Source: Pseudomonas mohnii
Lineage (GTDB): Bacteria; Pseudomonadota; Gammaproteobacteria; Pseudomonadales; Pseudomonadaceae
Length of the DNA stretch: 64,000 nt
Direction of reading: 5' to 3'
Assembly (NCBI RefSeq): GCF_900105115.1
Contig: NZ_FNRV01000001.1
Span: 2,166,001 to 2,230,000, forward strand
The position numbers and the translations under genes are program-made. Shown in pieces: positions 46,779 through 54,320 of this stretch (its first letter is position 1; the number at the start of each line of letters is the position of its first letter). Under the pieces are notes generated by a model. It searched no databases. It was not told the origin of the DNA and saw only the letters and a program-made list of their open reading frames with translations.

Positions 46779-48106
46779 ATTCCGTGATGGTGGTCGACGA
46801 CGAAAGCAGCATCCGCAGCGCCGTCGAACAATGGTTGAGCCTGTCGGGTTTCGACGTGCAGTTGTTCAGCCGTGCGGACGAGTGCCTGGCGCAGTTGCCG
46901 AAACACTTTGCCGGGGTGATTCTCAGCGATGTGCGCATGCCCGGCATGAGCGGCCTGGAACTGCTGGCCGAAGTGCAGCAGCGCGATGCCGAGCTGCCGG
47001 TGATCCTGCTGACCGGTCACGGCGACGTGCCGATGGCAGTGGATGCGATGCGCGACGGCGCCTACGACTTTCTGGAGAAACCCTTCAGCCCCGAAGCCCT
47101 GCTCGGCAGCCTGCGCCGCGCGCTGGACAAGCGCCGGCTGGTGCTGGAGAACCGTGCCCTGCATGAACAGGCGGACAACCGCGCCAAACTCGATGCCACG
47201 CTGCTGGGCGTATCCCGTGGCTTGCAGACATTGCGCCGTCAGGTGCTGGAGCTAGCTGCATTGCCGGTCAATGTGCTGATCCGTGGCGAAACCGGCAGCG
47301 GCAAGGAACTGGTTGCCCGCTGCCTGCACGACTTCGGCCCGCGGGCGGATAAACCTTTTGTGGCGTTGAACTGCGCAGCCATCCCCGAGCAACTGTTTGA
47401 AGCCGAGCTGTTCGGTCATGAGAGCGGTGCGTTTACCGGCGCCCAGGGCAAACGCATCGGCAAACTCGAATACGCCGACGGCGGCACGCTGTTTCTCGAT
47501 GAGATTGAAAGCATGCCCTTGGCGCAGCAGGTGAAGCTGCTGCGCGTGTTGCAGGAACAGAAACTGGAACGCCTGGGCTCGAACCAGAGTATCCGCGTGG
47601 ATCTACGGATCATTGCCGCGACCAAGCCGGACTTGCTCGACGAAGCACGGGCCGGGCGTTTTCGGGAGGACCTGGCTTATCGTTTGAACGTCGCCGAGCT
47701 GCGTCTGCCGCCGTTGCGCGATCGCCGCGAAGACATTCCGTTGTTGTACGAATCGTTCGCCCGCCATGCCGCCGAACGCCTCGGGCGCACCTTCGCGCCG
47801 CTGAGCGGCCCGCAGTTGAGCCACCTGCTGAGCCACGACTGGCCAGGCAATGTGCGTGAACTGGCGAATGCCGCCGAACGTCAGGTGCTGGGGCTTGGCG
47901 AACCTGTTCCTGCTGGCATCGACCCTGGGCAGTCACTGGCGGCCCAGCAGGAAGCCTTTGAGGCGCAGTGCTTGCGCGCGGCGCTGACCCGACACAAGGG
48001 TGACGTCAAGGCCGTGCTTGAAGAGCTGCAACTGCCACGCCGTACGTTCAACGAAAAGATGCAGCGTCATGGCCTGAGTCGAGAGATGTTCCTGCAAGAA
48101 AACTGA
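46772..48106 (+). CDS. Sigma-54-dependent response regulator (MifR/DctD-like)
   Basis: The 444-residue protein has a receiver domain with Asp9, Asp10 and Asp53 (VILSDVRMPGMSG). The AAA+ domain has Walker A GETGSGKE, the sigma-54 contact motif GAFTGA, and Walker B GTLFLDEI. A Fis-type HTH is at the C-terminus (PRRTFNEKMQRHGLSREMF). It activates sigma-54 promoters from enhancer sites; two matching 18-bp palindromes lie right after this gene, in front of the transporter gene. Confidence 0.92.
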   Translation: MLNSVMVVDDESSIRSAVEQWLSLSGFDVQLFSRADECLAQLPKHFAGVILSDVRMPGMSGLELLAEVQQRDAELPVILLTGHGDVPMAVDAMRDGAYDFLEKPFSPEALLGSLRRALDKRRLVLENRALHEQADNRAKLDATLLGVSRGLQTLRRQVLELAALPVNVLIRGETGSGKELVARCLHDFGPRADKPFVALNCAAIPEQLFEAELFGHESGAFTGAQGKRIGKLEYADGGTLFLDEIESMPLAQQVKLLRVLQEQKLERLGSNQSIRVDLRIIAATKPDLLDEARAGRFREDLAYRLNVAELRLPPLRDRREDIPLLYESFARHAAERLGRTFAPLSGPQLSHLLSHDWPGNVRELANAAERQVLGLGEPVPAGIDPGQSLAAQQEAFEAQCLRAALTRHKGDVKAVLEELQLPRRTFNEKMQRHGLSREMFLQEN

Positions 48107-48125
48107 ATGCTCCAGCGCCTTTAAT

Positions 48126-48156
48126 GGCCTCTTCGCGGGCTTGCCCGCGAAGAGGC
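48126..48156. repeat. REP palindrome
   Basis: A single unit, GCCTCTTCGCGGGC followed by its complement, starts 19 bp after the regulator stop. It may act as a terminator-like hairpin before the enhancer sites. Confidence 0.8.
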
Positions 48157-48177
48157 TGGTCCAGGCAACATCCCCCA

Positions 48178-48227
48178 TGAGCAATTTTTCGCTCACACCC
48201 AACTTTTCATGAGCGGATTTCCGCTCA
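48178..48227. promoter_or_regulatory. Two candidate enhancer sites for the sigma-54 regulator
   Basis: Site 1 TGAGCAATTTTTCGCTCA (48178-48195) and site 2 TGAGCGGATTTCCGCTCA (48210-48227) share TGAGC-N8-GCTCA. Their centres are 32 bp apart, about three helical turns, which favours cooperative binding. They lie about 55-90 bp upstream of the -12 element, typical of enhancer sites. Confidence 0.75.
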
Positions 48228-48267
48228 CAAGATCGCTCCAACCCCTCTAAAACGGCACTCTCCACCT

Positions 48268-48284
48268 TGGCACACCTCCTGCTA
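48268..48284 (+). promoter_or_regulatory. Sigma-54 promoter of the alpha-ketoglutarate permease gene
   Basis: TGGCACACCTCCTGCTA carries the -24 GG (48269-48270) and -12 GC (48281-48282) with the exact required spacing. Transcription should start near 48294, giving a leader of about 53 nt. Confidence 0.85.
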
Positions 48285-48319
48285 TAGCCCCCGCAGGCTG
48301 CGTTAACGCGCGCTCCACA

Positions 48320-48327
48320 AACAATAA
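48320..48327 (+). promoter_or_regulatory. Crc/Hfq-type CA motif in the permease leader
   Basis: AACAATAA fits AANAANAA and lies about 10 bp before the AAGGA ribosome site. It predicts catabolite repression of translation. Confidence 0.55.
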
Positions 48328-48346
48328 TTAGACGAAGGATCCTTCA

Positions 48347-49666
48347 ATGGATAACTCCAATACCCTGCCCCGTGGGTCGGCTACCGTGCCGACAAGAGAA
48401 CGCACCACCTCCAGCCGTATCAAGTCGATCTTCAGCGGCTCGGTCGGCAACATGGTCGAGTGGTATGACTGGTACGTCTACGCCGCTTTCTCCCTGTACT
48501 TCGCCAAGACCTTTTTCCCGAAAGGCGACACCACCGCACAACTGCTGAACACCGCTGCGATCTTCGCCGTGGGCTTCCTGATGCGCCCGATCGGTGGCTG
48601 GCTGATGGGCCTGTATGCCGACAAGGTCGGGCGCAAAAAGGCCCTGATGGCCTCGGTGTACCTGATGTGCTTCGGCTCGCTGCTGATCGCCCTGAGCCCG
48701 GGCTATGAAATCATTGGCATCGGCGCGCCGATCCTGCTGGTGTTCGCCCGCTTGCTACAGGGCCTGTCGGTCGGTGGCGAGTACGGCACCTCGGCCACTT
48801 ACCTGAGTGAGATGGCGACCAAGGAACGCCGCGGTTTCTACTCCAGTTTCCAGTACGTGACCCTGATCTCCGGCCAGCTCATCGCGTTGGCCGTGTTGAT
48901 CGTATTGCAACAATTGCTGACCACCGAGGAGCTGTACGCCTGGGGCTGGCGCATTCCGTTCGCCATCGGCGCACTCTGCGCCATCGTTGCGCTGTACCTG
49001 CGTCGCGGCATGGAAGAAACCGAATCGTTCACCAAGAAGGAAAAGGCCAAGGAAAGCGCGATGCGCACCTTGCTGCGTCATCCAAAGGAACTGATGACCG
49101 TGGTCGGCCTGACCATGGGTGGCACCCTGGCGTTCTACACCTACACCACGTACATGCAGAAATACCTGGTGAACACCGTCGGCATGAGCATTTCCGACTC
49201 CACCACCATTTCCGCCGCCACGCTGTTCCTGTTCATGTGCCTGCAACCGATCATCGGCGGCCTGTCGGATAAAATCGGTCGTCGGCCGATCCTGATCGCC
49301 TTCGGCATCCTGGGCACCCTGTTCACCGTGCCGATCCTCACCACCCTGCACACCATCCAGACCTGGTGGGGCGCGTTCTTCCTGATCATGGCGGCGCTGA
49401 TCATTGTCAGCGGCTACACCTCGATCAACGCGGTAGTCAAAGCCGAACTGTTCCCGACCGAAATCCGCGCCCTGGGTGTTGGCCTGCCCTACGCGCTGAC
49501 CGTGTCGATTTTCGGTGGCACCGCTGAATACATCGCACTGTGGTTCAAGAGCATCGGCATGGAGACCGGATACTACTGGTATGTCACTGCCTGTATTGCC
49601 GTATCGCTGCTGGTGTACATCACCATGAAAGACACCCGCAAACACTCGCGGATCCTCACGGACTGA
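48347..49666 (+). CDS. kgtP: Alpha-ketoglutarate/dicarboxylate MFS permease
   Basis: The 439-residue transporter has 12 membrane helices and the metabolite:H+ symporter signatures NMVEWYDWYVYAAFSLYFAK, LMRPIGGWLMGLYADKVGRK and LLQGLSVGGEYGTSATYLSE. It is closely similar to E. coli KgtP over its length as I recall that sequence (for example TYTTYMQKYLVNT and ALGVGLPYAL). It imports alpha-ketoglutarate with protons. Its promoter and the enhancer palindromes indicate control by the adjacent sigma-54 two-component system. A terminator follows. Confidence 0.93.
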   Translation: MDNSNTLPRGSATVPTRERTTSSRIKSIFSGSVGNMVEWYDWYVYAAFSLYFAKTFFPKGDTTAQLLNTAAIFAVGFLMRPIGGWLMGLYADKVGRKKALMASVYLMCFGSLLIALSPGYEIIGIGAPILLVFARLLQGLSVGGEYGTSATYLSEMATKERRGFYSSFQYVTLISGQLIALAVLIVLQQLLTTEELYAWGWRIPFAIGALCAIVALYLRRGMEETESFTKKEKAKESAMRTLLRHPKELMTVVGLTMGGTLAFYTYTTYMQKYLVNTVGMSISDSTTISAATLFLFMCLQPIIGGLSDKIGRRPILIAFGILGTLFTVPILTTLHTIQTWWGAFFLIMAALIIVSGYTSINAVVKAELFPTEIRALGVGLPYALTVSIFGGTAEYIALWFKSIGMETGYYWYVTACIAVSLLVYITMKDTRKHSRILTD

Positions 49667-49980
49667 GTCCAGCGGCATCACATAAAAAGGGGCGGACCGT
49701 CGGGGTCCGCCCCTTTTTTGTTTGGCATGGCATGAAAAAACCTTCACCCCCGTGAGAGCCGGATTAATCACGAGTTAATGCTTAACCACCACCCTGAACC
49801 TGCCTGATCGATAAACGCTGATGCACTCACTCAGACCTTGAAAGCAAAAATATCTGCGGGCCTTAACATCTATTTAATCGATTGTTTCTAGCATTTATTT
49901 GCGCTTTTTAATCAGTTTAATTGGCGTAGCATGAGACCCATGCCCAAGACACAACCGCCAACGAATCTGGAGAAATGAAG
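49667..49980. other. Intergenic region between kgtP and the repeat-protein gene
   Basis: After the kgtP terminator the remaining 260 bp are unusually AT-rich (TTTTTAATCAGTTTAATTGG near 49906), compatible with a promoter for the repeat gene. TAGCAT at 49927-49932 might be a -10 box. No ORF is supported. Confidence 0.4.
49684..49719 (+). terminator. Rho-independent terminator of kgtP
   Basis: AAGGGGCGGACC and GGTCCGCCCCTT pair around a 4-5 nt loop followed by T6, 18 bp after the stop. Confidence 0.92.
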
Positions 49981-50313
49981 ATGAAAACCAAACTGTTCCT
50001 CGCCCTGGCCCTCACCGTACTGACCGCCAACACCTTCGCCGCCGACGGTTTTGACCGTACCGGCTCCGCCGTTGCAGCAGACGGCTATGACCGCACTGGC
50101 TCGGCCACCGTTGCCGCTGATGGCTACGACCGCACCGGTTCCGCCACCGTTGCCGAAGACGGCTACGACCGCACGGGCGGCGCCACCGTTGCCGAAGACG
50201 GCTACGACCGCACAGGCGGCGCCACCGTTGCCGAAGACGGCTACGACCGCACAGGCGGCGCCACCGTCGCCGAAGACGGCTACGACCGCACGGGCGGCGC
50301 TACCATCAGCTGA
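49981..50313 (+). CDS. Secreted tandem-repeat protein (seven DGYDRTG units)
   Basis: The 110-residue protein has a Sec signal peptide MKTKLFLALALTVLTANTFA, cleaved after residue 20. The entire mature part is seven head-to-tail repeats: one of 12 residues (ADGFDRTGSAVA), two of ADGYDRTGSATVA, then four of EDGYDRTGGATVA, the last ending ATIS. At the DNA level the unit is 39 bp and nearly identical in the last four copies. I start at 49981 (GGAG at good spacing) rather than 49975. Related Pseudomonas proteins are, I recall, annotated only as hypothetical or phage infection protein. Function unknown. Confidence 0.85.
   Translation: MKTKLFLALALTVLTANTFAADGFDRTGSAVAADGYDRTGSATVAADGYDRTGSATVAEDGYDRTGGATVAEDGYDRTGGATVAEDGYDRTGGATVAEDGYDRTGGATIS
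50095..50310 (+). repeat. 39-bp coding tandem repeat
   Basis: Units of 39 bp encode (A/E)DGYDRTG(S/G)ATVA. The last four copies differ at very few bases (for example CACGGG versus CACAGG, GTTGCC versus GTCGCC), a sign of recent duplication. Copy number is a likely variable between strains. Confidence 0.8.
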
Positions 50314-50332
50314 TCCGCAATCGCGGCACCAC

Positions 50333-50352
50333 AGCCCGGCTTCGGCCGGGCT
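50333..50352 (+). terminator. Stem-loop after the repeat-protein gene
   Basis: AGCCCGGC and GCCGGGCT close a TTCG tetraloop, 20 bp after the stop codon. There is no strong T-run. Confidence 0.6.
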
Positions 50353-50377
50353 TAGTCATTTCTGGAGAACAGTAAAA

Positions 50378-50434
50378 ATGACAACCGCACAAAACCTGTG
50401 GGTCCCCATAGAAGCCCCCAACCCTTGCGATTGA
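50378..50434 (+). CDS. Possible 18-residue small ORF
   Basis: An ATG at 50378, 10 bp after GGAG, opens a short frame encoding MTTAQNLWVPIEAPNPCD. It lies between the repeat-protein terminator hairpin and the flavin reductase gene. Nothing else supports it, so treat it as a candidate. Confidence 0.2.
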   Translation: MTTAQNLWVPIEAPNPCD

Positions 50435-50495
50435 CTGGAAATTAGTCATCGTCGCCAGCAATATGACCCTCTCTCGAAAAACCCAGGTTTACCCG

Positions 50496-51125
50496 ATGCC
50501 CGACGATATCCACTATTACGAACCTGCCAACGGCCATGGCCTGCCCCACGATCCGTTCAACGCAATCGTCGGCCCACGCCCTATTGGCTGGATTTCCTCC
50601 CAGGATGCCGATGGCCATTTGAATCTGGCGCCTTACAGCTTTTTCACGGCCTTCAATTACATTCCGCCGATCATTGGTTTTTCCAGCATCGGGCGCAAAG
50701 ACAGCCTGAATAATATCGAACAGACCGGTGAGTTCGCGTGGAACCTGGCGACCCGGCCATTGGCCGAACAGATGAACCAGAGCTGCGCCATGGTTGGCCC
50801 AGAGGTGAATGAATTCGAGCTGTCCGGGCTGACCACCGTTGCCTCGAAAGTCATTTCAGTGCCACGGGTGGCCGAAAGCCCGGTGTCCTTCGAGTGCAAG
50901 GTCACGCAGATCATTCAGTTGCAACGGGCAGACGGGAATGTGGTGCCGAGCTGGCTGATTCTGGGCGAAGTGGTCGCCGTGCATATCGCCAGGAAACTGT
51001 TGAAGGACGGTGTATACGACACCGCCGCGGCAGAGCCGATTCTGCGCGGCGGCGGACCGGCGGACTACTTCCAGTTGGGGCCTGAGGCCTTGTTCAAGAT
51101 GTATCGCCCGGGGGCGGTCAGGTAG
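50496..51125 (+). CDS. Flavin reductase-like FMN-binding protein
   Basis: The 209-residue protein has the flavin reductase-like split barrel: FNAIVGPRPIGWISSQDADG, NLAPYSFFTAFNYIPPIIGF and SIGRKDSLNNIEQTGEF. ATG 50496 (MPDDIHYYEPANGHGLPHD) is preferred to 50463, though both have weak ribosome sites. It may reduce free FMN for a partner oxygenase or bind FMN in another role. Its stop abuts the stop of the next minus-strand gene. Confidence 0.88.
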   Translation: MPDDIHYYEPANGHGLPHDPFNAIVGPRPIGWISSQDADGHLNLAPYSFFTAFNYIPPIIGFSSIGRKDSLNNIEQTGEFAWNLATRPLAEQMNQSCAMVGPEVNEFELSGLTTVASKVISVPRVAESPVSFECKVTQIIQLQRADGNVVPSWLILGEVVAVHIARKLLKDGVYDTAAAEPILRGGGPADYFQLGPEALFKMYRPGAVR

Positions 51126-51356
51126 TTACCAGATCAGGGCGCCGTCTTCGCTGACACCCTTGAGGTGGGTCAACTGCAGAGCGGCCGCTTCGTCCGCTTC
51201 TTTGGCGGTCTTGAACGTCTGCTCTTCCAGCAGCTTATTGAAGCGAGGCGCCCCCGAGCCACCGATGGTTTTAGTGGCGATTGCGGCGTAATACCCGCCT
51301 TCACGGGGAACGACCGCCGATACTGCTTCGAAGGTTTCAAAGGCTTTGCGTGCCAT
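51126..51356 (-). CDS. Small conserved hypothetical protein (76 aa)
   Basis: The protein begins MARKAFETFEAVSAVVPREG and contains a FKTAKEADEAAALQLTHL helix. It is soluble with no signal. I use the ATG at 51356, which has AGGA 7 bp upstream, not one 9 bp earlier. I cannot assign a family. The gene ends directly against the flavin reductase stop. Confidence 0.6.
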   Translation of the reverse strand: MARKAFETFEAVSAVVPREGGYYAAIATKTIGGSGAPRFNKLLEEQTFKTAKEADEAAALQLTHLKGVSEDGALIW

Positions 51357-51397
51357 GTCGCGCATCCTGTCTGGTTGAGAATAGTGCCATTAAACCC

Positions 51398-51751
51398 TCA
51401 ACCAGCCAGTTTGTGTACCGCAGCCCCGGACTGGCGGAGGGCCTGCGCCGCCGACACATCCCTGAAGGTGTGAAAATCCAGGCTATTGACCACCAGTTCC
51501 TGGATCAGCTCGGCGAAGATCTCCATGGCCGGGGTGCTGAAGTACGCGGTCATCGCCTGTTGGTTAGTCCAGAAACCGGAGACCAGCCACAACTCAGGGT
51601 CACATTGCGAATGCTGCAAGGCAAAGCTCAGGCAGCCTGGCGCGGCGCGAGACGGCTCGATCAATGCGCTCAAGCGCACACCCAGCTCCTGCGAACGTCC
51701 GGCGCGGGCTCGAACAAAGGCCATATGACTGACGGGGATCTGCTTAGACAT
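51398..51751 (-). CDS. Antibiotic biosynthesis monooxygenase (ABM)-like protein
   Basis: The 117-residue protein begins MSKQIPVSHMAFVRARAGRS. It has the short alpha-beta barrel pattern of ABM domains: LIEPSRAAPGCLSFALQHSQ and WLVSGFWTNQQAMTAYFSTP. GGGAGG lies at good spacing before the ATG at 51751. Such proteins are often small quinol or heme-like monooxygenases or stress proteins; the substrate is unknown. It is divergent from an AraC regulator gene. Confidence 0.82.
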   Translation of the reverse strand: MSKQIPVSHMAFVRARAGRSQELGVRLSALIEPSRAAPGCLSFALQHSQCDPELWLVSGFWTNQQAMTAYFSTPAMEIFAELIQELVVNSLDFHTFRDVSAAQALRQSGAAVHKLAG

Positions 51752-52086
51752 GTTCAACCCTCCCAGGGAGTCGTGTGGCAGCCAGGGACGGGCTGCGACA
51801 GGATCAAAGGTTAAGGGTTGGCGCGCGTGGCTCGTTAGTCGATTTCTGCCGGGACGTTGCACAATCCTGCGAGCGTGCATGGACTGGCTGTAACAATGTG
51901 TAAAACACTGTCACGGTTCTGCCCTGCGAGTTTCAAGCAAGTTTTGCCGTCTCTGTCCGGTCTTGTCGGGGTAAAAAGCAACGCCCATGCAGAATCAGGC
52001 AAGCATCCGGCAGGATGTGTCTACCGCCGTGACTTGCACAAACTTATGCTCTGCCCGTCAACCCAACCTTGCCGAGGATGCCTCGC
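51752..52086. other. Divergent control region between the ABM and AraC genes
   Basis: The 335 bp contain GTGTAAAACAC at 51898-51908, an inverted repeat with a three-base centre that could be an operator. No ORF is supported. Confidence 0.4.
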
Positions 52087-53016
52087 ATGTCGTCGCTCGA
52101 TCACTTTCAAGCCCCGCTGGACGCCGACATGGAGAAACAGCGCGCGGAACTGGCGGCGATCATTCGTCGCAACACCGCCGAAGATGGCAGTTATGCCACC
52201 GCTGTCGACTCGCTGCTCATGTCGCGCCACAGCCAAAACCACGACTTCGCCCCGGTGCTGGCGCAACCGGCACTGTGCATCATGGCCCAGGGGCGCAAGG
52301 AAGTTCGGCTCGCCGATGAGTTCTTCAATTACGACCCGCTCAATTACCTGGTCGTCTCCGTCTCGATGCCACTGAGCGGCCGGGTTGTGAATGTCACGTC
52401 GCAGGAACCGATCCTGGCATTGCGGCTGGACATCGACCCAGCGGAAATCACCGCCTTGATCGCCGACGCGGGTCCGCTTGGTGTGCCCACCCGGCCGACC
52501 GGGCGCGGGCTGTATGTCGAACGGCTCGACAGCGCGATGCTCGATGCAGTGCTGCGACTGGCACGGTTGCTCGACACTCCGAAAGACATTGCCATGCTCG
52601 CGCCACTGATTCGCCGGGAAATTCTCTATCGGTTGCTGCGCAGCAAACAGGGCCACCGGTTGTACGAAATCGCCATCGCCAACAGCCAGAGCCATCGCAT
52701 CAGCCAGGCGATCAAATGGCTCAACAGCAACTATGAACAGCCGCTGCGCATCGATGATCTGGCGAAGGAAGTGAACCTGAGCGTGTCGACGCTGCATCAT
52801 CGTTTCAAGGCGATGACGGCGATGAGCCCGTTGCAGTATCAGAAGCAACTGCGGTTGCAGGAGGCGCGACGCTTGATGCTGGCCGAAGGACTGGAAGCTT
52901 CAGCGGCGGGATATCGGGTCGGGTATGAAAGCCCCTCGCAGTTCAGCCGCGAGTACAGCCGTTTGTTCGGCGCGCCGCCGTTGCGGGATCTGGCGCGGTT
53001 GCGGTTGAGCGTTTAG
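52087..53016 (+). CDS. AraC family transcriptional regulator
   Basis: The 309-residue protein has an AraC N-terminal (type 1 cupin-like) domain (HDFAPVLAQPALCIMAQGRK) and two HTH motifs at the C-terminus: LRIDDLAKEVNLSVSTLHHR and LEASAAGYRVGYESPSQFSR. ATG 52087 (MSSLDHFQAPLDADME) has GAGG 9 bp upstream. It is divergent from the ABM monooxygenase gene, its likely target. The inducer is unknown. Confidence 0.9.
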   Translation: MSSLDHFQAPLDADMEKQRAELAAIIRRNTAEDGSYATAVDSLLMSRHSQNHDFAPVLAQPALCIMAQGRKEVRLADEFFNYDPLNYLVVSVSMPLSGRVVNVTSQEPILALRLDIDPAEITALIADAGPLGVPTRPTGRGLYVERLDSAMLDAVLRLARLLDTPKDIAMLAPLIRREILYRLLRSKQGHRLYEIAIANSQSHRISQAIKWLNSNYEQPLRIDDLAKEVNLSVSTLHHRFKAMTAMSPLQYQKQLRLQEARRLMLAEGLEASAAGYRVGYESPSQFSREYSRLFGAPPLRDLARLRLSV

Positions 53017-53039
53017 CCAGGATTTGTGCAGTGAGTACC

Positions 53040-53075
53040 GGCCCCATCGCGAGCCAGCTTGCTCGCGATGGGGCC
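53040..53075. repeat. REP palindrome
   Basis: GGCCCCATCGCGAG and CTCGCGATGGGGCC pair around a short loop, between the AraC gene and the end of the convergent ABC ATPase gene. Confidence 0.82.
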
Positions 53076-53099
53076 AGAGAGGCCAAGATCCAATCCGGA

Positions 53100-54155
53100 T
53101 CAGGCTCCCAATACCCTGCACGCCTCGGCAGGAAGGGTCACCGACACCGGGTGCCCGACGCTCAAGCCAAAGCCCTGACACGGCGTGCTCAGCGCCGTGA
53201 ATGTAACCCCGGAACATTCGACCGTGGTTTCGATGGTCGCGCCGATATCCCGTACGAACGTCACCTTGCCCAACAACCGATTGCCCGCCGTCGCCTGCGG
53301 CGCCGACAGTTGCAAGTCTTCCGGGCGAATCAGCATCTTCACTTTCTCACCGACCACAATGCTGCTGCAGATCGGCACTTGCAGCGCATCACCGCCCGGC
53401 AGACTGATCTTGCCGTTGCCCAGCGCCGTGGCCGGGAAGATGTTGCCCGAACCGATAAAGTCTGCGACGAATTCGTTGGCCGGGTGCCGGTAGATTTCGA
53501 TCGGCGTACCGACCTGCTGCACCCGATGCTCACCCAACACGACGACAATATCCGCCATGGTCATGGCCTCACGCTGGTCGTGAGTCACCATGATGGTGGT
53601 GATGTTCAGGCGTTGTTGCAGCTGACGGATCTCCACCTGCATCGACTCGCGCAGCTTGGCATCCAGCGCCGACAGCGGTTCGTCGAGCAACAGGATTTTC
53701 GGGTGACTGGCAATCGCCCGGGCAATCGCCACGCGCTGACGCTGCCCGCCGGAGAGTTTGGCCACCGGGCGATCAATCATCTGTTGCAGCTGGATCAATT
53801 CCAGCAACTCCACCACCCGCGCCTGCTGGTCAGCCTTGCTGACCCCGCGCAGTTTCAGCGGGTAAGCAATGTTCTCCCCCACCGTCATGTGCGGGAACAG
53901 GGCCAGGGACTGGAACACCATGCCGAAATTGCGCAAGTGCGCCGGGGTTTGGCCGATGTCTTCGCCGTCCAGGCGAATCTCACCGCCGGTCAGGGTTTCC
54001 AGGCCGGCGATCATCCGCAGCAACGTGGTTTTGCCGCAACCCGACGGGCCAAGGAAACACACCAGCTTGCCCTCGGGCAAATGCAGGTTTACATCCTTTA
54101 CCGCGCAGGCCGAGCCGTAGTGTTTCTCGACGTTTTCCAGAATCAGACCAGACAT
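53100..54155 (-). CDS. Polyamine-type ABC transporter ATP-binding protein (PotA-like)
   Basis: The 351-residue ATPase has Walker A GPSGCGKTT, signature LSGGQRQRVAIARAI, Walker B LLLDEPLSALDAK, and the C-terminal TOBE domain (VGEKVKMLIRPEDLQLS). This architecture belongs to putrescine, spermidine or related importers. It is the last gene of the operon, separated from the second permease by a 158-bp gap with a long imperfect palindrome. Substrate inferred from the adjacent catabolic genes. Confidence 0.92.
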   Translation of the reverse strand: MSGLILENVEKHYGSACAVKDVNLHLPEGKLVCFLGPSGCGKTTLLRMIAGLETLTGGEIRLDGEDIGQTPAHLRNFGMVFQSLALFPHMTVGENIAYPLKLRGVSKADQQARVVELLELIQLQQMIDRPVAKLSGGQRQRVAIARAIASHPKILLLDEPLSALDAKLRESMQVEIRQLQQRLNITTIMVTHDQREAMTMADIVVVLGEHRVQQVGTPIEIYRHPANEFVADFIGSGNIFPATALGNGKISLPGGDALQVPICSSIVVGEKVKMLIRPEDLQLSAPQATAGNRLLGKVTFVRDIGATIETTVECSGVTFTALSTPCQGFGLSVGHPVSVTLPAEACRVLGA

Positions 54156-54177
54156 AAATCACCTCAAGAAATCAGGG

Positions 54178-54320
54178 GTTCTGGCTGGAGGTCGCCGAGC
54201 GATGATCAGGCAAGGCAAAAGTCTGCGAAGAAGCGGAGTTGACTTTAGTCAATGAGCATTCTGAGCTGACTTTTAACGCAGCATGATCGAGCGCAGGCAC
54301 CTCCAGGCAGGAGCTAGAAC
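54178..54320. repeat. Long imperfect palindrome inside the ABC operon
   Basis: GTTCTGGCTGGAGGT (54178-54192) pairs imperfectly with the right end (54299-54320, including CTAGAAC). AAAAGTCTGC (54217-54226) pairs with GCTGACTTTT (54265-54274), and TTGACTTTAGTCAA (54239-54252) is a perfect central hairpin. The core (GAAGAAGCGGAGTTGAC) resembles a repeat I recall from many Pseudomonas genomes. It overlaps the permease stop codon. Confidence 0.6.
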
